A stretch of 64,000 nt of DNA from NCBI RefSeq assembly GCF_002925845.1, contig NZ_PDNI01000071.1:62001-126000 (forward strand). The letters run 5' to 3'. The position numbers and the translations under genes are program-made. The notes beneath the pieces were generated by a model that searched no databases, was not told the origin of the DNA, and saw only the letters and a program-made list of their open reading frames with translations. This DNA is from Roseovarius nitratireducens. Lineage in GTDB: Bacteria > Pseudomonadota > Alphaproteobacteria > Rhodobacterales > Rhodobacteraceae. Shown here in pieces: positions 48,805 through 57,634 of this stretch (positions within the stretch are counted from its first letter, which is position 1; every line of letters starts with the position of its first letter).

Positions 48805-48820
48805 GAATTGACAGTTCTGA
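48802..48820 (+). promoter_or_regulatory. Inverted repeat over a consensus -35 element upstream of hemP
   Basis: TCAGAATTGACAGTTCTGA is a perfect 6-bp inverted repeat (TCAGAA/TTCTGA) with a 7-base centre, and TTGACA (48808-48813) inside it is a perfect -35 hexamer. The AGAA...TTCT arms recall Irr (ICE) boxes, although the spacing is longer. It is a likely operator for iron control of the hemP-bfd-bfr genes. Confidence 0.5.
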
Positions 48821-48938
48821 CTATTTCACTCAGCTTGTGAGCGCCAAGCCAATCCACCACGGTCAGCCCGGCATCTTGCACCCGAGAGCGGGACCGCGCG
48901 ACGCGCGCCCCACCGCCCGAGCGAATGGAGACCTTGAC

Positions 48939-49103
48939 ATGATCCGTGCCCAGACCGGAGCCGGCCACAGCCTCTTGGCAGAGGCCGCCTGCCACGACGC
49001 CCGCGACCTTACCGAGGGCGGCAATACCGCCTATATCGTCCTCGACGGACAAACCTACACCCTGCGCATCACCCGCGCGGGCAAACTGATCCTGACGAAA
49101 TGA
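48939..49103 (+). CDS. hemP: Hemin uptake protein HemP
   Basis: A 54-residue HemP/HmuP-family protein. The C-terminal hallmark is YTLRITRAGKLILTK, preceded by GGNTAYIVLDG. HemP proteins are small cytoplasmic factors linked to iron-responsive expression of haem uptake genes. The ATG at 48939 has GGAG 8 bases upstream; an open frame extends to 48789 but that part is not protein-like. Its TGA overlaps the next gene's ATG (ATGA). It heads a four-gene iron cluster. Confidence 0.88.
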   Translation: MIRAQTGAGHSLLAEAACHDARDLTEGGNTAYIVLDGQTYTLRITRAGKLILTK

Positions 49104-49573
49104 AACATGCTCGCGATCTCTCCGGCGAACTGCCCGTGGCGGCCATGCGGGGTGTGGAGCCGCTTGCAGCACTTGTCATCGGGGCCCTGCGTGGCTGGAA
49201 CCGCGGCGGCGCGGGGGCGGCGCTCGTCACCCTGCGCGCGCAGATGACCGAGGGGCAGGCAGCAGCGGCCATGGCAGCAATGTGCGATCTTGCCGGCATC
49301 CTCGGTGCCGCGCGGCGGCGTCCGCTTGCCTGCCATGCGCCGGAATGCCCCTGTGTGGGGGCGGACGAGGCGACATTCGCCCGCTTCGTTCAAGAGGCGG
49401 CGCTGGGCGAGCGCGACGAGGCGCTCCTGCTCGCGAGCCTGATGGTCGATGGACCGGCCATCACAGGCCTTACAGACGCGGCGCAGCGCTTCGGTCTGCA
49501 CCTCTACCGCGCCACGCTGCGAGATGCTGCGGCGTTCGCGGCCGCCCGCCCCGCAGGGACCACGCTACACTGA
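49100..49573 (+). CDS. Unknown protein in the hemP-bfd-bfr cluster (157 aa)
   Basis: A 157-residue Ala-rich, mostly helical protein of unknown family. It has a central CHAPECPC motif (residues about 78-85), a compact cluster of three cysteines and one histidine suitable for metal or haem binding, and no membrane segment. It is translationally coupled to hemP and precedes bfd by 19 bases. This placement strongly suggests a role in iron or haem handling; the biochemical activity cannot be named. Confidence 0.75.
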   Translation: MKHARDLSGELPVAAMRGVEPLAALVIGALRGWNRGGAGAALVTLRAQMTEGQAAAAMAAMCDLAGILGAARRRPLACHAPECPCVGADEATFARFVQEAALGERDEALLLASLMVDGPAITGLTDAAQRFGLHLYRATLRDAAAFAAARPAGTTLH

Positions 49574-49592
49574 GAAAAAGGACTGCCGCACG

Positions 49593-49886
49593 ATGATCGT
49601 CTGCCACTGCATGGCCATTACCGATACCGATATCCGGCGCGCCATCGACTGGATGCGCGCCTCCGGCCCCGAGACGGTCATCACTCCGGGCAAGGTCTAT
49701 CGCGCGCTGGGCAAGCGCGCCGATTGCGGTGGATGCCTGCCGCTTTTCATTGACACGATGAGCGAGCAGTCGACGCTCGCTGTTCCCATGCACCTGCGCG
49801 CCCTGCGGCGCGCACCCACACAGGGAGACCTCCATGAAAGGCGACCAGAAGGTAATCGACTATCTCAACAAGGCGCTCAGGAGTGA
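49593..49886 (+). CDS. bfd: Bacterioferritin-associated ferredoxin (Bfd), extended
   Basis: A [2Fe-2S] ferredoxin that reduces bacterioferritin to release its iron. The cluster ligands are C4 and C6 (VCHC) and C45 and C48 (CGGC), in the exact Bfd pattern, and the protein starts MIVCHCMAI. At 97 residues it is about 30 longer than classical Bfd; the tail is basic and overlaps the bfr reading frame by 53 bases, so its sequence is partly constrained by bfr. The start is ATG 49593. Confidence 0.9.
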   Translation: MIVCHCMAITDTDIRRAIDWMRASGPETVITPGKVYRALGKRADCGGCLPLFIDTMSEQSTLAVPMHLRALRRAPTQGDLHERRPEGNRLSQQGAQE

Positions 49887-50319
49887 ACTGACCGCCGTCA
49901 GCCAGTACTGGCTGCACTATCGCTTGCAAGAGGATTGGGGATACGGAAAGATCGCGGCGAAATCCCGCGAGGAGAGCATCGAAGAGATGCACCACGCCGA
50001 CAAGCTGATCGAGCGGATCATCTTTCTCGGCGGTCACCCCAACCTGCAAAAGCTCGACCCGCTGCGCATCGGCCAGACCCTGCGAGAGACGCTCGACGCC
50101 GATCTCGCGGCGGAGAACGAGTCCCGCACGCTCTATATCGAGACCCGCAATCATTGCGAGAGCGTGGACGACTATGTCTCCAAGAACCTGTTCGAAGAGC
50201 TGATCGCGGACGAAGAGGGCCATATCGACTTTCTCGAAACGCAGATCGACCTGTTCGACAGCCTCGGAGCCGAGCGCTACGGCCTGCTTAACGCCAGCCC
50301 CGCCGACAGCACCGAGTGA
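49834..50319 (+). CDS. bfr: Bacterioferritin
   Basis: A 161-residue haem-containing ferritin that forms a 24-subunit iron store. All di-iron ferroxidase ligands are present at the standard numbers (E18, E51, H54, E94, E127, H130), and Met52 in EEMHHAD is the haem ligand, so it is a functional haem-binding Bfr. GGGAGA precedes the start. It is the last gene of hemP-unknown-bfd-bfr and starts inside bfd. Confidence 0.96.
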   Translation: MKGDQKVIDYLNKALRSELTAVSQYWLHYRLQEDWGYGKIAAKSREESIEEMHHADKLIERIIFLGGHPNLQKLDPLRIGQTLRETLDADLAAENESRTLYIETRNHCESVDDYVSKNLFEELIADEEGHIDFLETQIDLFDSLGAERYGLLNASPADSTE

Positions 50320-50337
50320 TCGAACCAGAGCCGCGCC

Positions 50338-52248
50338 TCAGTCTTCGCCGCGCTCATGTGGTGCGGCGGAGCTTTCCTCGAGCTGGGTGAGCAGCATCGT
50401 CTGCAAATCCGCCTCGAGCTCTCGTGCCCGCGCGATGTAGGCAGCATTCTCAAACGTCGGCACGTCCGGATCCCACAGCGCGGCCAGTTCGCGCACGGAC
50501 TGCCGGTCGTGCTGGTAGAACAGCTTCTCCGCTTCTGCTGCCTCGAATTCCGTCAGCCCGACATTCTCCAGCACGTATCGACCGGCGCGCAGCGATCCGT
50601 CAAAGACCTCGCGCACGATGTCGTTGGCCCCCGCCTTATAGAGGCGGAAAACATGGGTGCGGTCGCGCGCGCGCGCCACGATGTGCAGGTCAGGCCGCTC
50701 GCGCCGGGCGAATGAAACGAGCCGCACGCAGGCATCTGGGTCATCGAGCGCGGCGACGAGAACGCGCGCCTCGCCGATGCCCGCGGCGTGTAGCAGATCG
50801 GGCCGCGTCGGATCGCCGAAGAAGCCCTTGACGCCAAAGCGGCGCATCCTCTGGATCGCCATCAGGTCGTTGTCGAGCACCACCGTGTCGAAACCGCTCG
50901 ACCGCACCAGCCGGTTGACGACCTGTCCGAACCGCCCGATCCCGGCGATGATGACCTGCCCGGTGCGGTCGATCTCGTCGGCCTCGGGTGTCGCGGCAGT
51001 GGTCGCCATGTGCCATGACATCCTGTCGAAGAGCAGGAACAGCAGCGGCGTGATGAGCATGGTCAGGGCGATCACCAGCAGCAGGATCTCTCCCATGCCA
51101 CGCGGCAGCACGTTCTGTTGATTCGAGAACGCGACCAGCACGAAGCCGAATTCGCCGGCCTGCGCCAGCGACAGGGTGAACAGCCACAGATCGCGCCCGC
51201 GCAGCGCGAAGGCCCGGCCAAGCACGTAGAGGATTGCCCCCTTGGTCAGGATCAGCCCGCCCGCGAGCCCCAGCACGAGAAGCGGCGCGCCCTGCAGCAC
51301 GCTGAAATCCATCCCCGCTCCGACGGTTATGAAGAACAGCCCCAGCAGCAGCCCCTTGAACGGCGCAAGGTCGCTTTCCAGCTCGTGGCGAAACTCGCTG
51401 TTGGCCAGCACCACGCCCGCGAGGAATGCGCCAAGCGCGGGCGACAGGCCCACGAGCATCATCAGGAACGAGATTCCCACCACGATCAGCAGCGCGAGCG
51501 CCGTGTACATCTCGCGTAGCCGCGCGGTGTGGATGAAGCGAAAGACTGGTCGCGTGAGATAGACACCGGCCAGGATGATCGCCGCCACCGCCGCCACCGT
51601 CACCAGCGTCGCCGCCCAGCCCGGCAGGCTGGCGATGAAGTTCTGCGCCGCCTCGTGTGGGGCCGCCTCGGTGACCGTGTGCGCATTTTCCGCGCGCTCA
51701 CGCGCGGCGGCAAAGACCATGTCCATCGTGCGCGGCAGTGCCAGCAGCGGCAGCAGGGCCAGTATCGGGATCACCGCGATGTCCTGCGTCAGCAGCACCG
51801 AAAAGGCCGAGCGCCCGCCGCCGGTCTGCATCAATCCCTTCTCGTTGAGGGTCTGCAACACGATTGCTGTCGAGGACAGCGCCAGCGCCAAGCCGACGGC
51901 CAGCGCCACCGTCCACACCTGCCCTAGCCAGAGGCCGCCGAGCATGATCGCGGCGGTGGTCAGCCCGATCTGAAGCCCCCCGAGCCCCAGAAGCCGGTGC
52001 CGCATATCCCATAGCGCGCGCGGCTCCAGCTCGAGCCCGATAAGGAACAGCATCAGGACCACGCCGAATTCGGCCATGTGCTGCAACTCGGCGGTCTCAT
52101 ACCCGCCGACCAGCCCGAGGACCGGACCGATCGCGATCCCGGCAGCGAGGTATCCCAGCACCGAGCCGAAGCCGAGCTGCGCCGCCAGCGGCACGGCGAC
52201 GACCATCGCCACCAGGAGTATCGTCGCCTGAAACAGAACCCCTTCCAT
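50338..52248 (-). CDS. CPA2-family monovalent cation:proton antiporter (KefB/YbaL type)
   Basis: A 636-residue antiporter with an N-terminal membrane domain of about 12 helices (LSSTAIVLQTLNEKG and LTQDIAVIPILALLPL include the family's core motif) and a C-terminal RCK/TrkA-N domain (GQVIIAGIGRFGQVVNRLVRS), which binds NAD(H). The pattern fits glutathione- or nucleotide-gated potassium efflux (KefB/C) or YbaL. A polar C-terminal tail follows. It begins 33 bases after the stop of the fusion protein gene, so the two may be cotranscribed. It converges with bfr. Confidence 0.9.
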   Translation of the reverse strand: MEGVLFQATILLVAMVVAVPLAAQLGFGSVLGYLAAGIAIGPVLGLVGGYETAELQHMAEFGVVLMLFLIGLELEPRALWDMRHRLLGLGGLQIGLTTAAIMLGGLWLGQVWTVALAVGLALALSSTAIVLQTLNEKGLMQTGGGRSAFSVLLTQDIAVIPILALLPLLALPRTMDMVFAAARERAENAHTVTEAAPHEAAQNFIASLPGWAATLVTVAAVAAIILAGVYLTRPVFRFIHTARLREMYTALALLIVVGISFLMMLVGLSPALGAFLAGVVLANSEFRHELESDLAPFKGLLLGLFFITVGAGMDFSVLQGAPLLVLGLAGGLILTKGAILYVLGRAFALRGRDLWLFTLSLAQAGEFGFVLVAFSNQQNVLPRGMGEILLLVIALTMLITPLLFLLFDRMSWHMATTAATPEADEIDRTGQVIIAGIGRFGQVVNRLVRSSGFDTVVLDNDLMAIQRMRRFGVKGFFGDPTRPDLLHAAGIGEARVLVAALDDPDACVRLVSFARRERPDLHIVARARDRTHVFRLYKAGANDIVREVFDGSLRAGRYVLENVGLTEFEAAEAEKLFYQHDRQSVRELAALWDPDVPTFENAAYIARARELEADLQTMLLTQLEESSAAPHERGED

Positions 52249-52281
52249 CGCCCGGCCCTCGTTTGTGTGCGCTCTGGCCCC

Positions 52282-54540
52282 TTAGCCCCGGGGCATCCGC
52301 AGCACCACGCTGCGGCCGCTCTTGCTGTAGCGCAACTCCGTATCGCCGATGGCCAGGACCCGACCGCCGTCGATCCGGTCACCGACCTGCACCTTGCGAT
52401 ATCGTCCGTTCGACAGGCGGACAAGGGCGCGCCGGTTCGATGGCGTACCGTAGACGCCGATGAGGTTAACCTGTCGCAGATTGATTGCATTGCGCACGGT
52501 CGCGCGCTGGGCGATCGAAGCGGAGGTCGGGATGGTCGGCCCCGCCGCGGCGGCACGGCGTGGCGTCGCTTCGCGCGCAATCGCCTTGGGCCGCAGCCGT
52601 GGCTTGAGCGATTCGGTCACGGCCTCGTCGGTTGCCTCGGCCACCGCCGCCGCCACCGCTTCCGCGTCGGCACGCGCGATTGTCTCTGCCGGACGGGTTC
52701 GGGGGCGCAGCGTCGCCAGCTCGGTCCGCGTGCGCCCGCCAAGAGCACCGCGCTCGTGCTCTTCGACCAGCGTTTCGGGCCGCAGCCGCGGGCGGATACC
52801 CGACAGGTTCTCGCGCGCCTCTGCCGCCTCGTCCGTCGGGGTGAGCCCGGGAAGGGGCACGGCGCGCGGCGGCGTTTCCGGAGGGAGAACAGGGGGCGGG
52901 CCGGCAACGACGCGAACGCCCTCGGGCGTGAGCGCCCCCTCCGGCGTTGCGCGCACGAGGCCGCGCGCGTCGAGCTCGAATGTCCGGCCCGGCGGCGGCG
53001 GCAGAGCGGGCCGCGGCGGCACGAGATCGGCTGCGAGCGCGCGCGCTTGTGGTAGCGCGACGGCGTCACCGAGGTTCACCTGTTTGTCGATCGATGTCTG
53101 GTAAAAGGTGTCAAGGCTCCCGGTTCTCGGCTCGTCCGGTGCCTCTGGTGCCGAGGGCCAGATGCCCGTGGCGGCATAGCGGGCCCGGGCCTCCTCGGGG
53201 GTGCGCGGTGCCGTCCAGCCGCCTGCCGCACTCTCCGCGCCGGGTTCCTCGGCGGGTCCGGTCTCGTCGTCCTTGGCTGTGGCGGGCTCTTCGGGGGCGG
53301 ACAGGGCAGCGACGCCGGGCTCACGGGGCGCCGGTGCCGGCTCAGGCGCGTCGAGACCGGTATCGGCAGGCTCGGCAGGTTCGGTTTCCGCGGTGTCTGC
53401 CGATGGCTGCGAGCCGGTGCTCTCCAGTTCGGGGATGTCGGGCGTCACCGCGACCTGCGGCTCGCCCCCGCGCAGCAGCTTGCCCAGCCCCGACTCGGGA
53501 AAGATCGCGGCCCATGTCGCGACGCCGATCAGGGCGATCAGCAAGGCTGCCGTGAGCATGAGTCCCAGGAAACCCGGCTTTCTTCGGCGCGCATCTGCCG
53601 TGCTACGCGCGCCGAATATGGTCAGCCGTTCGGCCTCGTCGGCTGGTGTCAGTGACGCTGCGCCGGCCTCTGTCGCGGCCGGGTTAGGGCCTGGCGCTCC
53701 GGTGGTATCGGTCGGGCCGGTATCGGCCTTCGGTGCCTTGTGCCGCGGCTTCGGGGTCGTGGTCCTGTCGGTCGCGGGGCCGAGCGTGGGGGCGTCGTCG
53801 CGCGGTGCGAGACTGGCATGCGCAGCCCCGCTGATGGCACGTGCGTCCGCGTCGGGCAGCGGGGTCGGTGTGATGCGCGCCACCCCCTCGAGCCGCGGCG
53901 CGGTCTTGGGGGGCATGCCGCGTTCGGCGCGCACGCTTGAAAAGGACAAGGTCTCCGGCCCCGGCTCGTCGGCAACGGCCTCGTCCGTCTCGGCCAGTGG
54001 AAGCGCGCCGAGACGTTTCAGCGGGCCGGTATCACGCTCGACGGTGCCAGAGGCCTCGGCTTTCCCGGTCATGCCGAAGAACGGCTCGCCCTCATAGATA
54101 TTCTGGTCGGGATCGGCCACGAAGCAGATCGGGTTCAAACCGTGCTCGATGGCGAAACTTTCCGCTTCTTCCAGCGTCTCTCGTGCGACGGCGGCGATGT
54201 AGAGCCGCTTGCCGCTCACGGTCCAGTCGTAGGCGAGATCGTCCAGTGCGTAGGGTGTGGCCCCGTCCAGCGCGTCGGCCGCCGCCGCATCGTGATCGCC
54301 GTGGGGTGCAGAGGCCTCGGGAATGTCGAGATAGCGGATTTGCTCGTCTGGAATGACGAGCTTGGTGCGCATTCCCGCGGGATCGAGCGTGTTCGCCTTC
54401 TTGCGCAGCGCTGCGAGATCGTCGCTCAGCGATGGCGAGTCGAGCGCCACCTCGCCGACGACGTGCCACCCCGCCTCTCCCGCGCGATGCAGGAGCGCAA
54501 TTCCGTCGAACGTCAGGTCGAGGGCGAAATTCGGTTTCAT
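52282..54540 (-). CDS. Probable GspL/PilM-like and GspC/PilP-like fusion membrane protein (752 aa)
   Basis: Three regions can be seen. Residues 1-155 look like the actin-like cytoplasmic domain of GspL/PilM: ALDLTFDGIALLHRA, TKLVIPDEQIRYLDIP, LDGATPYALDDLAYDW and RLYIAAVARETLEEAESFA. After an acidic Pro-rich linker comes one membrane helix (about 325-346, LMLTAALLIALIGVATWAA). The periplasmic part is a long Pro/Arg-rich low-complexity stretch, and the last about 60 residues (NLIGVYGTPSNRRALVRL, VQVGDRIDGGRVLAIGD) resemble the GspC/PilP HR domain. No other secretion or pilus genes are nearby. The domain assignments are by eye and not confirmed. Confidence 0.72.
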   Translation of the reverse strand: MKPNFALDLTFDGIALLHRAGEAGWHVVGEVALDSPSLSDDLAALRKKANTLDPAGMRTKLVIPDEQIRYLDIPEASAPHGDHDAAAADALDGATPYALDDLAYDWTVSGKRLYIAAVARETLEEAESFAIEHGLNPICFVADPDQNIYEGEPFFGMTGKAEASGTVERDTGPLKRLGALPLAETDEAVADEPGPETLSFSSVRAERGMPPKTAPRLEGVARITPTPLPDADARAISGAAHASLAPRDDAPTLGPATDRTTTPKPRHKAPKADTGPTDTTGAPGPNPAATEAGAASLTPADEAERLTIFGARSTADARRRKPGFLGLMLTAALLIALIGVATWAAIFPESGLGKLLRGGEPQVAVTPDIPELESTGSQPSADTAETEPAEPADTGLDAPEPAPAPREPGVAALSAPEEPATAKDDETGPAEEPGAESAAGGWTAPRTPEEARARYAATGIWPSAPEAPDEPRTGSLDTFYQTSIDKQVNLGDAVALPQARALAADLVPPRPALPPPPGRTFELDARGLVRATPEGALTPEGVRVVAGPPPVLPPETPPRAVPLPGLTPTDEAAEARENLSGIRPRLRPETLVEEHERGALGGRTRTELATLRPRTRPAETIARADAEAVAAAVAEATDEAVTESLKPRLRPKAIAREATPRRAAAAGPTIPTSASIAQRATVRNAINLRQVNLIGVYGTPSNRRALVRLSNGRYRKVQVGDRIDGGRVLAIGDTELRYSKSGRSVVLRMPRG

Positions 54541-54668
54541 CGGGTTCGTCTTACCACGCGCACGCCACCACCGGGAGTCTCAAGAGCGTCTTCGAGCCTG
54601 ACGCGGCGGCGCGCGGCGGTCAACCGGCGGAACCGCGCGCATGCCCGCGCGCGGTCGCGTCGCCCCCG

Positions 54669-55949
54669 TCAGCCAGACGCACGCGCCAGCGCCTGATCGA
54701 GATCGGCGACCAGGTCGTCGGCATCCTCGATCCCGATGGAAATCCGCACCACGTTGGGCGCGGCCCCGGCCGCGACCTGCTGTTCCTCGGTCAACTGCCG
54801 GTGCGTGGTCGAGGCGGAATGGATCACGAGGCTGCGCGTGTCGCCGAGATTGGCGACATGGCTGAACAGATCGAGGCTGTCCACCAGCCGCACGCAGGCG
54901 TCATATCCGCCCTTGAGCGCCACGGTGAACAGCCCGCCCGCCCCCTTGGGGCAGATGCGCGCCACACGGTCGTGCCAGGGCGACGAGGGTAGCCCGGCAT
55001 AGGTCACGCTTTCGACCGCCGGGTGACTCTCGAGCCAGCCCGCGACCTTCTCGGCGTTCTCGCAATGGCGTTGCATGCGCAGGCTGAGGGTCTCGATCCC
55101 CATCAGCGTGTAATGTGCCGCCTGCGGGTTGAGGGTCATGCCGAGGTCGCGCAGCCCCACGGCGATGCCGTGAAAGGTGAACGCAAGCGGCCCGAAGGTC
55201 TCGTGGAACTTGAGCCCGTGATACGCGGGTTCGGGCTCGCTCAGCGAGGGGAACTTGCCCGAGGCCGACCAGTCGAACTGCCCCGAATCCACGACGCACC
55301 CGCCGGTCACCGTGCCGTTGCCGGTGAGGAACTTGGTCATCGAATGCACCACCAGCGTCGCCCCGTGTTCGAGCGGTCGGCAGAGATAGGGCGTGGCCGA
55401 GGTATTGTCGACGATGAGCGGCAGTCCCGCCTCGTCCGCGAGCCCCGCCACGGCATCGAGATCGGCGATGTGCCCGCCGGGGTTGGCGATCGACTCGCAG
55501 AATATCGCGCGCGTGTTGTCGTCGATGGCGGCGCGGATGGCGTCGGCGTCGTCGATGTCGACGAATTTCGCCTCCCAGCCGAAGCGCTTGATCGTCTGGC
55601 TGAACTGCGTGATCGACCCGCCATAGAGCCGCGTCGAAACCACCACGTTGAGACCCGGCCCCATCAGCGGGAAAAGCGCCATGATCTGCGCCGCGTGCCC
55701 CGACGAGCAGCACACCGCGCCCGCGCCGCCCTCGAGCGTGGCGACACGTTCCTGCAGGGCGGCCACGGTGGGGTTGGTCAGGCGCGAGTAGATGTATCCC
55801 ACTTCCTGCAGGTTGAAGAGCGCCGCCGCGTGCTCGGCATCGCGGAACACGTAGGCGGTCGTCTGGTAGATTGGCACCTGACGGGCGCCGGTCGTCGGGT
55901 CGGGGCGCGCGCCCGCATGAATCTGCAACGTGTCGAAACCATAGGTCAT
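54669..55949 (-). CDS. O-acetylhomoserine sulfhydrylase-type enzyme
   Basis: A 426-residue PLP-dependent gamma-replacing enzyme that makes homocysteine from O-acetylhomoserine and sulfide for methionine synthesis. Typical segments are IYQTTAYVFRDAEHAAALF, EGGAGAVCCSSGHAAQ, NPGGHIADLDA and the lysine loop HSMTKFLTGNGTVTGG; RISIGIEDADDLVADLDQAL closes it. GGGAGGAG precedes ATG 55949. I looked for a SAM-II riboswitch in the short upstream region and did not recognise one. The 128-base gap downstream holds no gene. Confidence 0.93.
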   Translation of the reverse strand: MTYGFDTLQIHAGARPDPTTGARQVPIYQTTAYVFRDAEHAAALFNLQEVGYIYSRLTNPTVAALQERVATLEGGAGAVCCSSGHAAQIMALFPLMGPGLNVVVSTRLYGGSITQFSQTIKRFGWEAKFVDIDDADAIRAAIDDNTRAIFCESIANPGGHIADLDAVAGLADEAGLPLIVDNTSATPYLCRPLEHGATLVVHSMTKFLTGNGTVTGGCVVDSGQFDWSASGKFPSLSEPEPAYHGLKFHETFGPLAFTFHGIAVGLRDLGMTLNPQAAHYTLMGIETLSLRMQRHCENAEKVAGWLESHPAVESVTYAGLPSSPWHDRVARICPKGAGGLFTVALKGGYDACVRLVDSLDLFSHVANLGDTRSLVIHSASTTHRQLTEEQQVAAGAAPNVVRISIGIEDADDLVADLDQALARASG

Positions 55950-56033
55950 CTCGGGGCTCCTCCCTTCGGAAATACTTGAAAACCCGGTTACGGCATTGAA
56001 AGGTGCCCCGCAACAGGCATGAGGAGGCCCAAT

Positions 56034-56447
56034 ATGGCACACCCGTTTCATCTGGCAATCAATGTCACCGATCTTGACGCAGCGCGCGAATTCTACAGTG
56101 GCGTGTTGGGCGGCGTCGAGGGGCGCTCGACAGAAACATGGGTGGATTTCGACTTCTTCGGGCACCAGTTGTCGCTTCACGTCGGTGAACCGCTGGCCAC
56201 CGCCCCTACCGGCAAGGTGGGCGATCACATGGTGCCTATGCCGCATTTCGGCGTGGTGCTGCCGCTCGACGACTGGCGCGCGCTGGCCGGGCGACTGGAG
56301 GCGGCAGAGGTCGAGTTCGCGATCCCGCCCTCGGTGCGGTTCAAGGGCGAGCCAGGCGAGCAATGGACGATGTTCTTCCGCGACCCGTCTGGCAACCCGA
56401 TCGAGGTCAAGGGCTTCGCCGATATGGGGGCGGTGTTCGACACCTGA
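56034..56447 (+). CDS. VOC-family protein (glyoxalase/dioxygenase fold)
   Basis: A 137-residue member of the vicinal oxygen chelate superfamily. It begins MAHPFHLAINVTDLDAAREFY, where His is a metal ligand, and ends FFRDPSGNPIEVKGF, where Glu is a ligand. Both paired beta-alpha-beta modules are present. GAGGAGG precedes ATG 56034. It diverges from the sulfhydrylase gene. The reaction (lyase, isomerase, antibiotic resistance or dioxygenase) cannot be inferred from the sequence. Confidence 0.87.
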   Translation: MAHPFHLAINVTDLDAAREFYSGVLGGVEGRSTETWVDFDFFGHQLSLHVGEPLATAPTGKVGDHMVPMPHFGVVLPLDDWRALAGRLEAAEVEFAIPPSVRFKGEPGEQWTMFFRDPSGNPIEVKGFADMGAVFDT

Positions 56448-56474
56448 ACCGGGGGTGCGGCCTCCGACGTGGTT

Positions 56475-56530
56475 GGGTATTTGGGCCAAGAAGAAGCCGG
56501 CCGTGGTTTCTTCTTGGTAAAAATACCCCG
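56475..56530. terminator. Inverted pair of the gene-end motif forming a long hairpin
   Basis: GGGTATTT...CCAAGAAGAA at 56475-56495 is followed, after GCCGGCCGTGG, by TTCTTCTTGGTAAAAATACCC on the same strand. The two arms pair almost completely, giving a stem of about 20 bp between two convergent genes. It is the clearest case of the recurrent motif acting as a bidirectional terminator. Confidence 0.8.
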
Positions 56531-56564
56531 TTCCGGCGGTTCCGGTTCGCGCATCGCTGCGGGA

Positions 56565-57575
56565 TCAGCGCATCCAGAATCCGTTGCGCTTGATCGCGTT
56601 GCGGATCGCCTGTTCACGGCGCGGCAGGTTGTCCTGGTCAAAGAGCGCACGCACCTTCTGCCCACGCCCCTGGTAGATCATGCGCTTTATGGCGTCGTAT
56701 TCCTTGAGCACCTTCTTGATCTTGTTCGGGGAGGTCACCTCCTCGAGCACGGCGATCACCCGGTCGCTCTCACGCGCGTAGAGCAGGGGCAGGGTGCGGT
56801 AATGGCAGGTCACCGCGCCATCGAGCAGACCCACTGGCAGCGTGTCGCGCCCGCCACCAAGGGCGTGGATAACCAGCGGCAGCGCGACCTGGTCGAGCCA
56901 GGGATCGAGCGACTGGCACACGAGTTCCGGCGGCGGGTCGTCGCGGATGGCAAGCGCATATTCGAGGAACCGCTCACCAAAGACACGCGGGCAGCGGTAG
57001 TAGAAGAAGCCCGCGTTGAAATATAGATATCGCTTCCAGTACTCGTCGGGTTGGCTCAGATCGAGCGAGCTTTCGAAATCCAGCCCGAACCTGTCGTAGA
57101 GCGATTTCCAGATCGCCGTGTAGCCGGGGCCGTAGAGGTCCGGCTCGGGCCATGTGCCGGTGCGGCGCAGCGAGGCGGAGGGGCGGTCGAAATCGAACGG
57201 CACATCCGTCAATTCACCCGTTACCAGCGTGTCGGTGTCGAAGAACACGAATGGCTCGCCCTCGGGCAGCGCGAGCAGCGCCTCGATCTTGTTGCCATAG
57301 GGGTAGGGTTGTCCGAAATGGTGTGATGCGAAGGGCACGATCTCGGCGTCCAGTTCCGCCAGCCGGGCGCGGGTTTCCTCCCCGGCGATACGCGGATCGT
57401 TGCGCCATAGCGGTCCCGGCTGCGGCTCGGCCACCAAGAGCCGCCCGGTGAAGCCCGGCGACATCGCGCGCAGCGAGGCGGCGAAGATCAGCGCCTCGTA
57501 TTGCAGCCGCCCGCTCTGCCCGACGACCACGATGTTGAAACCGGTCCCCGCCTCGGTCGGTTGCGCCATGCCCAT
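56565..57575 (-). CDS. Glycosyltransferase-like protein
   Basis: A 336-residue soluble protein with a glycosyltransferase-A-like fold: an N-terminal Rossmann-like region (NIVVVGQSGRLQYEALIFAA) and a DxD motif in EPFVFFDTDTLV, which binds divalent metal and nucleotide sugar, then YFNAGFFYYRCPRVFGERF. The family looks like the unnamed alphaproteobacterial glycosyltransferase group; donor and acceptor are unknown. Two ATGs are possible (57575 and 57569); the second is better placed after GGGGG. It is followed by the tRNA-Tyr on the same strand direction. Confidence 0.72.
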   Translation of the reverse strand: MGMAQPTEAGTGFNIVVVGQSGRLQYEALIFAASLRAMSPGFTGRLLVAEPQPGPLWRNDPRIAGEETRARLAELDAEIVPFASHHFGQPYPYGNKIEALLALPEGEPFVFFDTDTLVTGELTDVPFDFDRPSASLRRTGTWPEPDLYGPGYTAIWKSLYDRFGLDFESSLDLSQPDEYWKRYLYFNAGFFYYRCPRVFGERFLEYALAIRDDPPPELVCQSLDPWLDQVALPLVIHALGGGRDTLPVGLLDGAVTCHYRTLPLLYARESDRVIAVLEEVTSPNKIKKVLKEYDAIKRMIYQGRGQKVRALFDQDNLPRREQAIRNAIKRNGFWMR

Positions 57576-57634
57576 GCCCCCGCGTTTCTTACGGAACTAT
57601 AGTCGCCGGGGGGCGGGCTCAGAAAGGGGGAAAG

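Noticed and set aside
55950-56033. Possible SAM-II riboswitch before the O-acetylhomoserine sulfhydrylase gene
   Set aside because: The short interval lacks the conserved pseudoknot segments of SAM-II; only a good ribosome site is seen.
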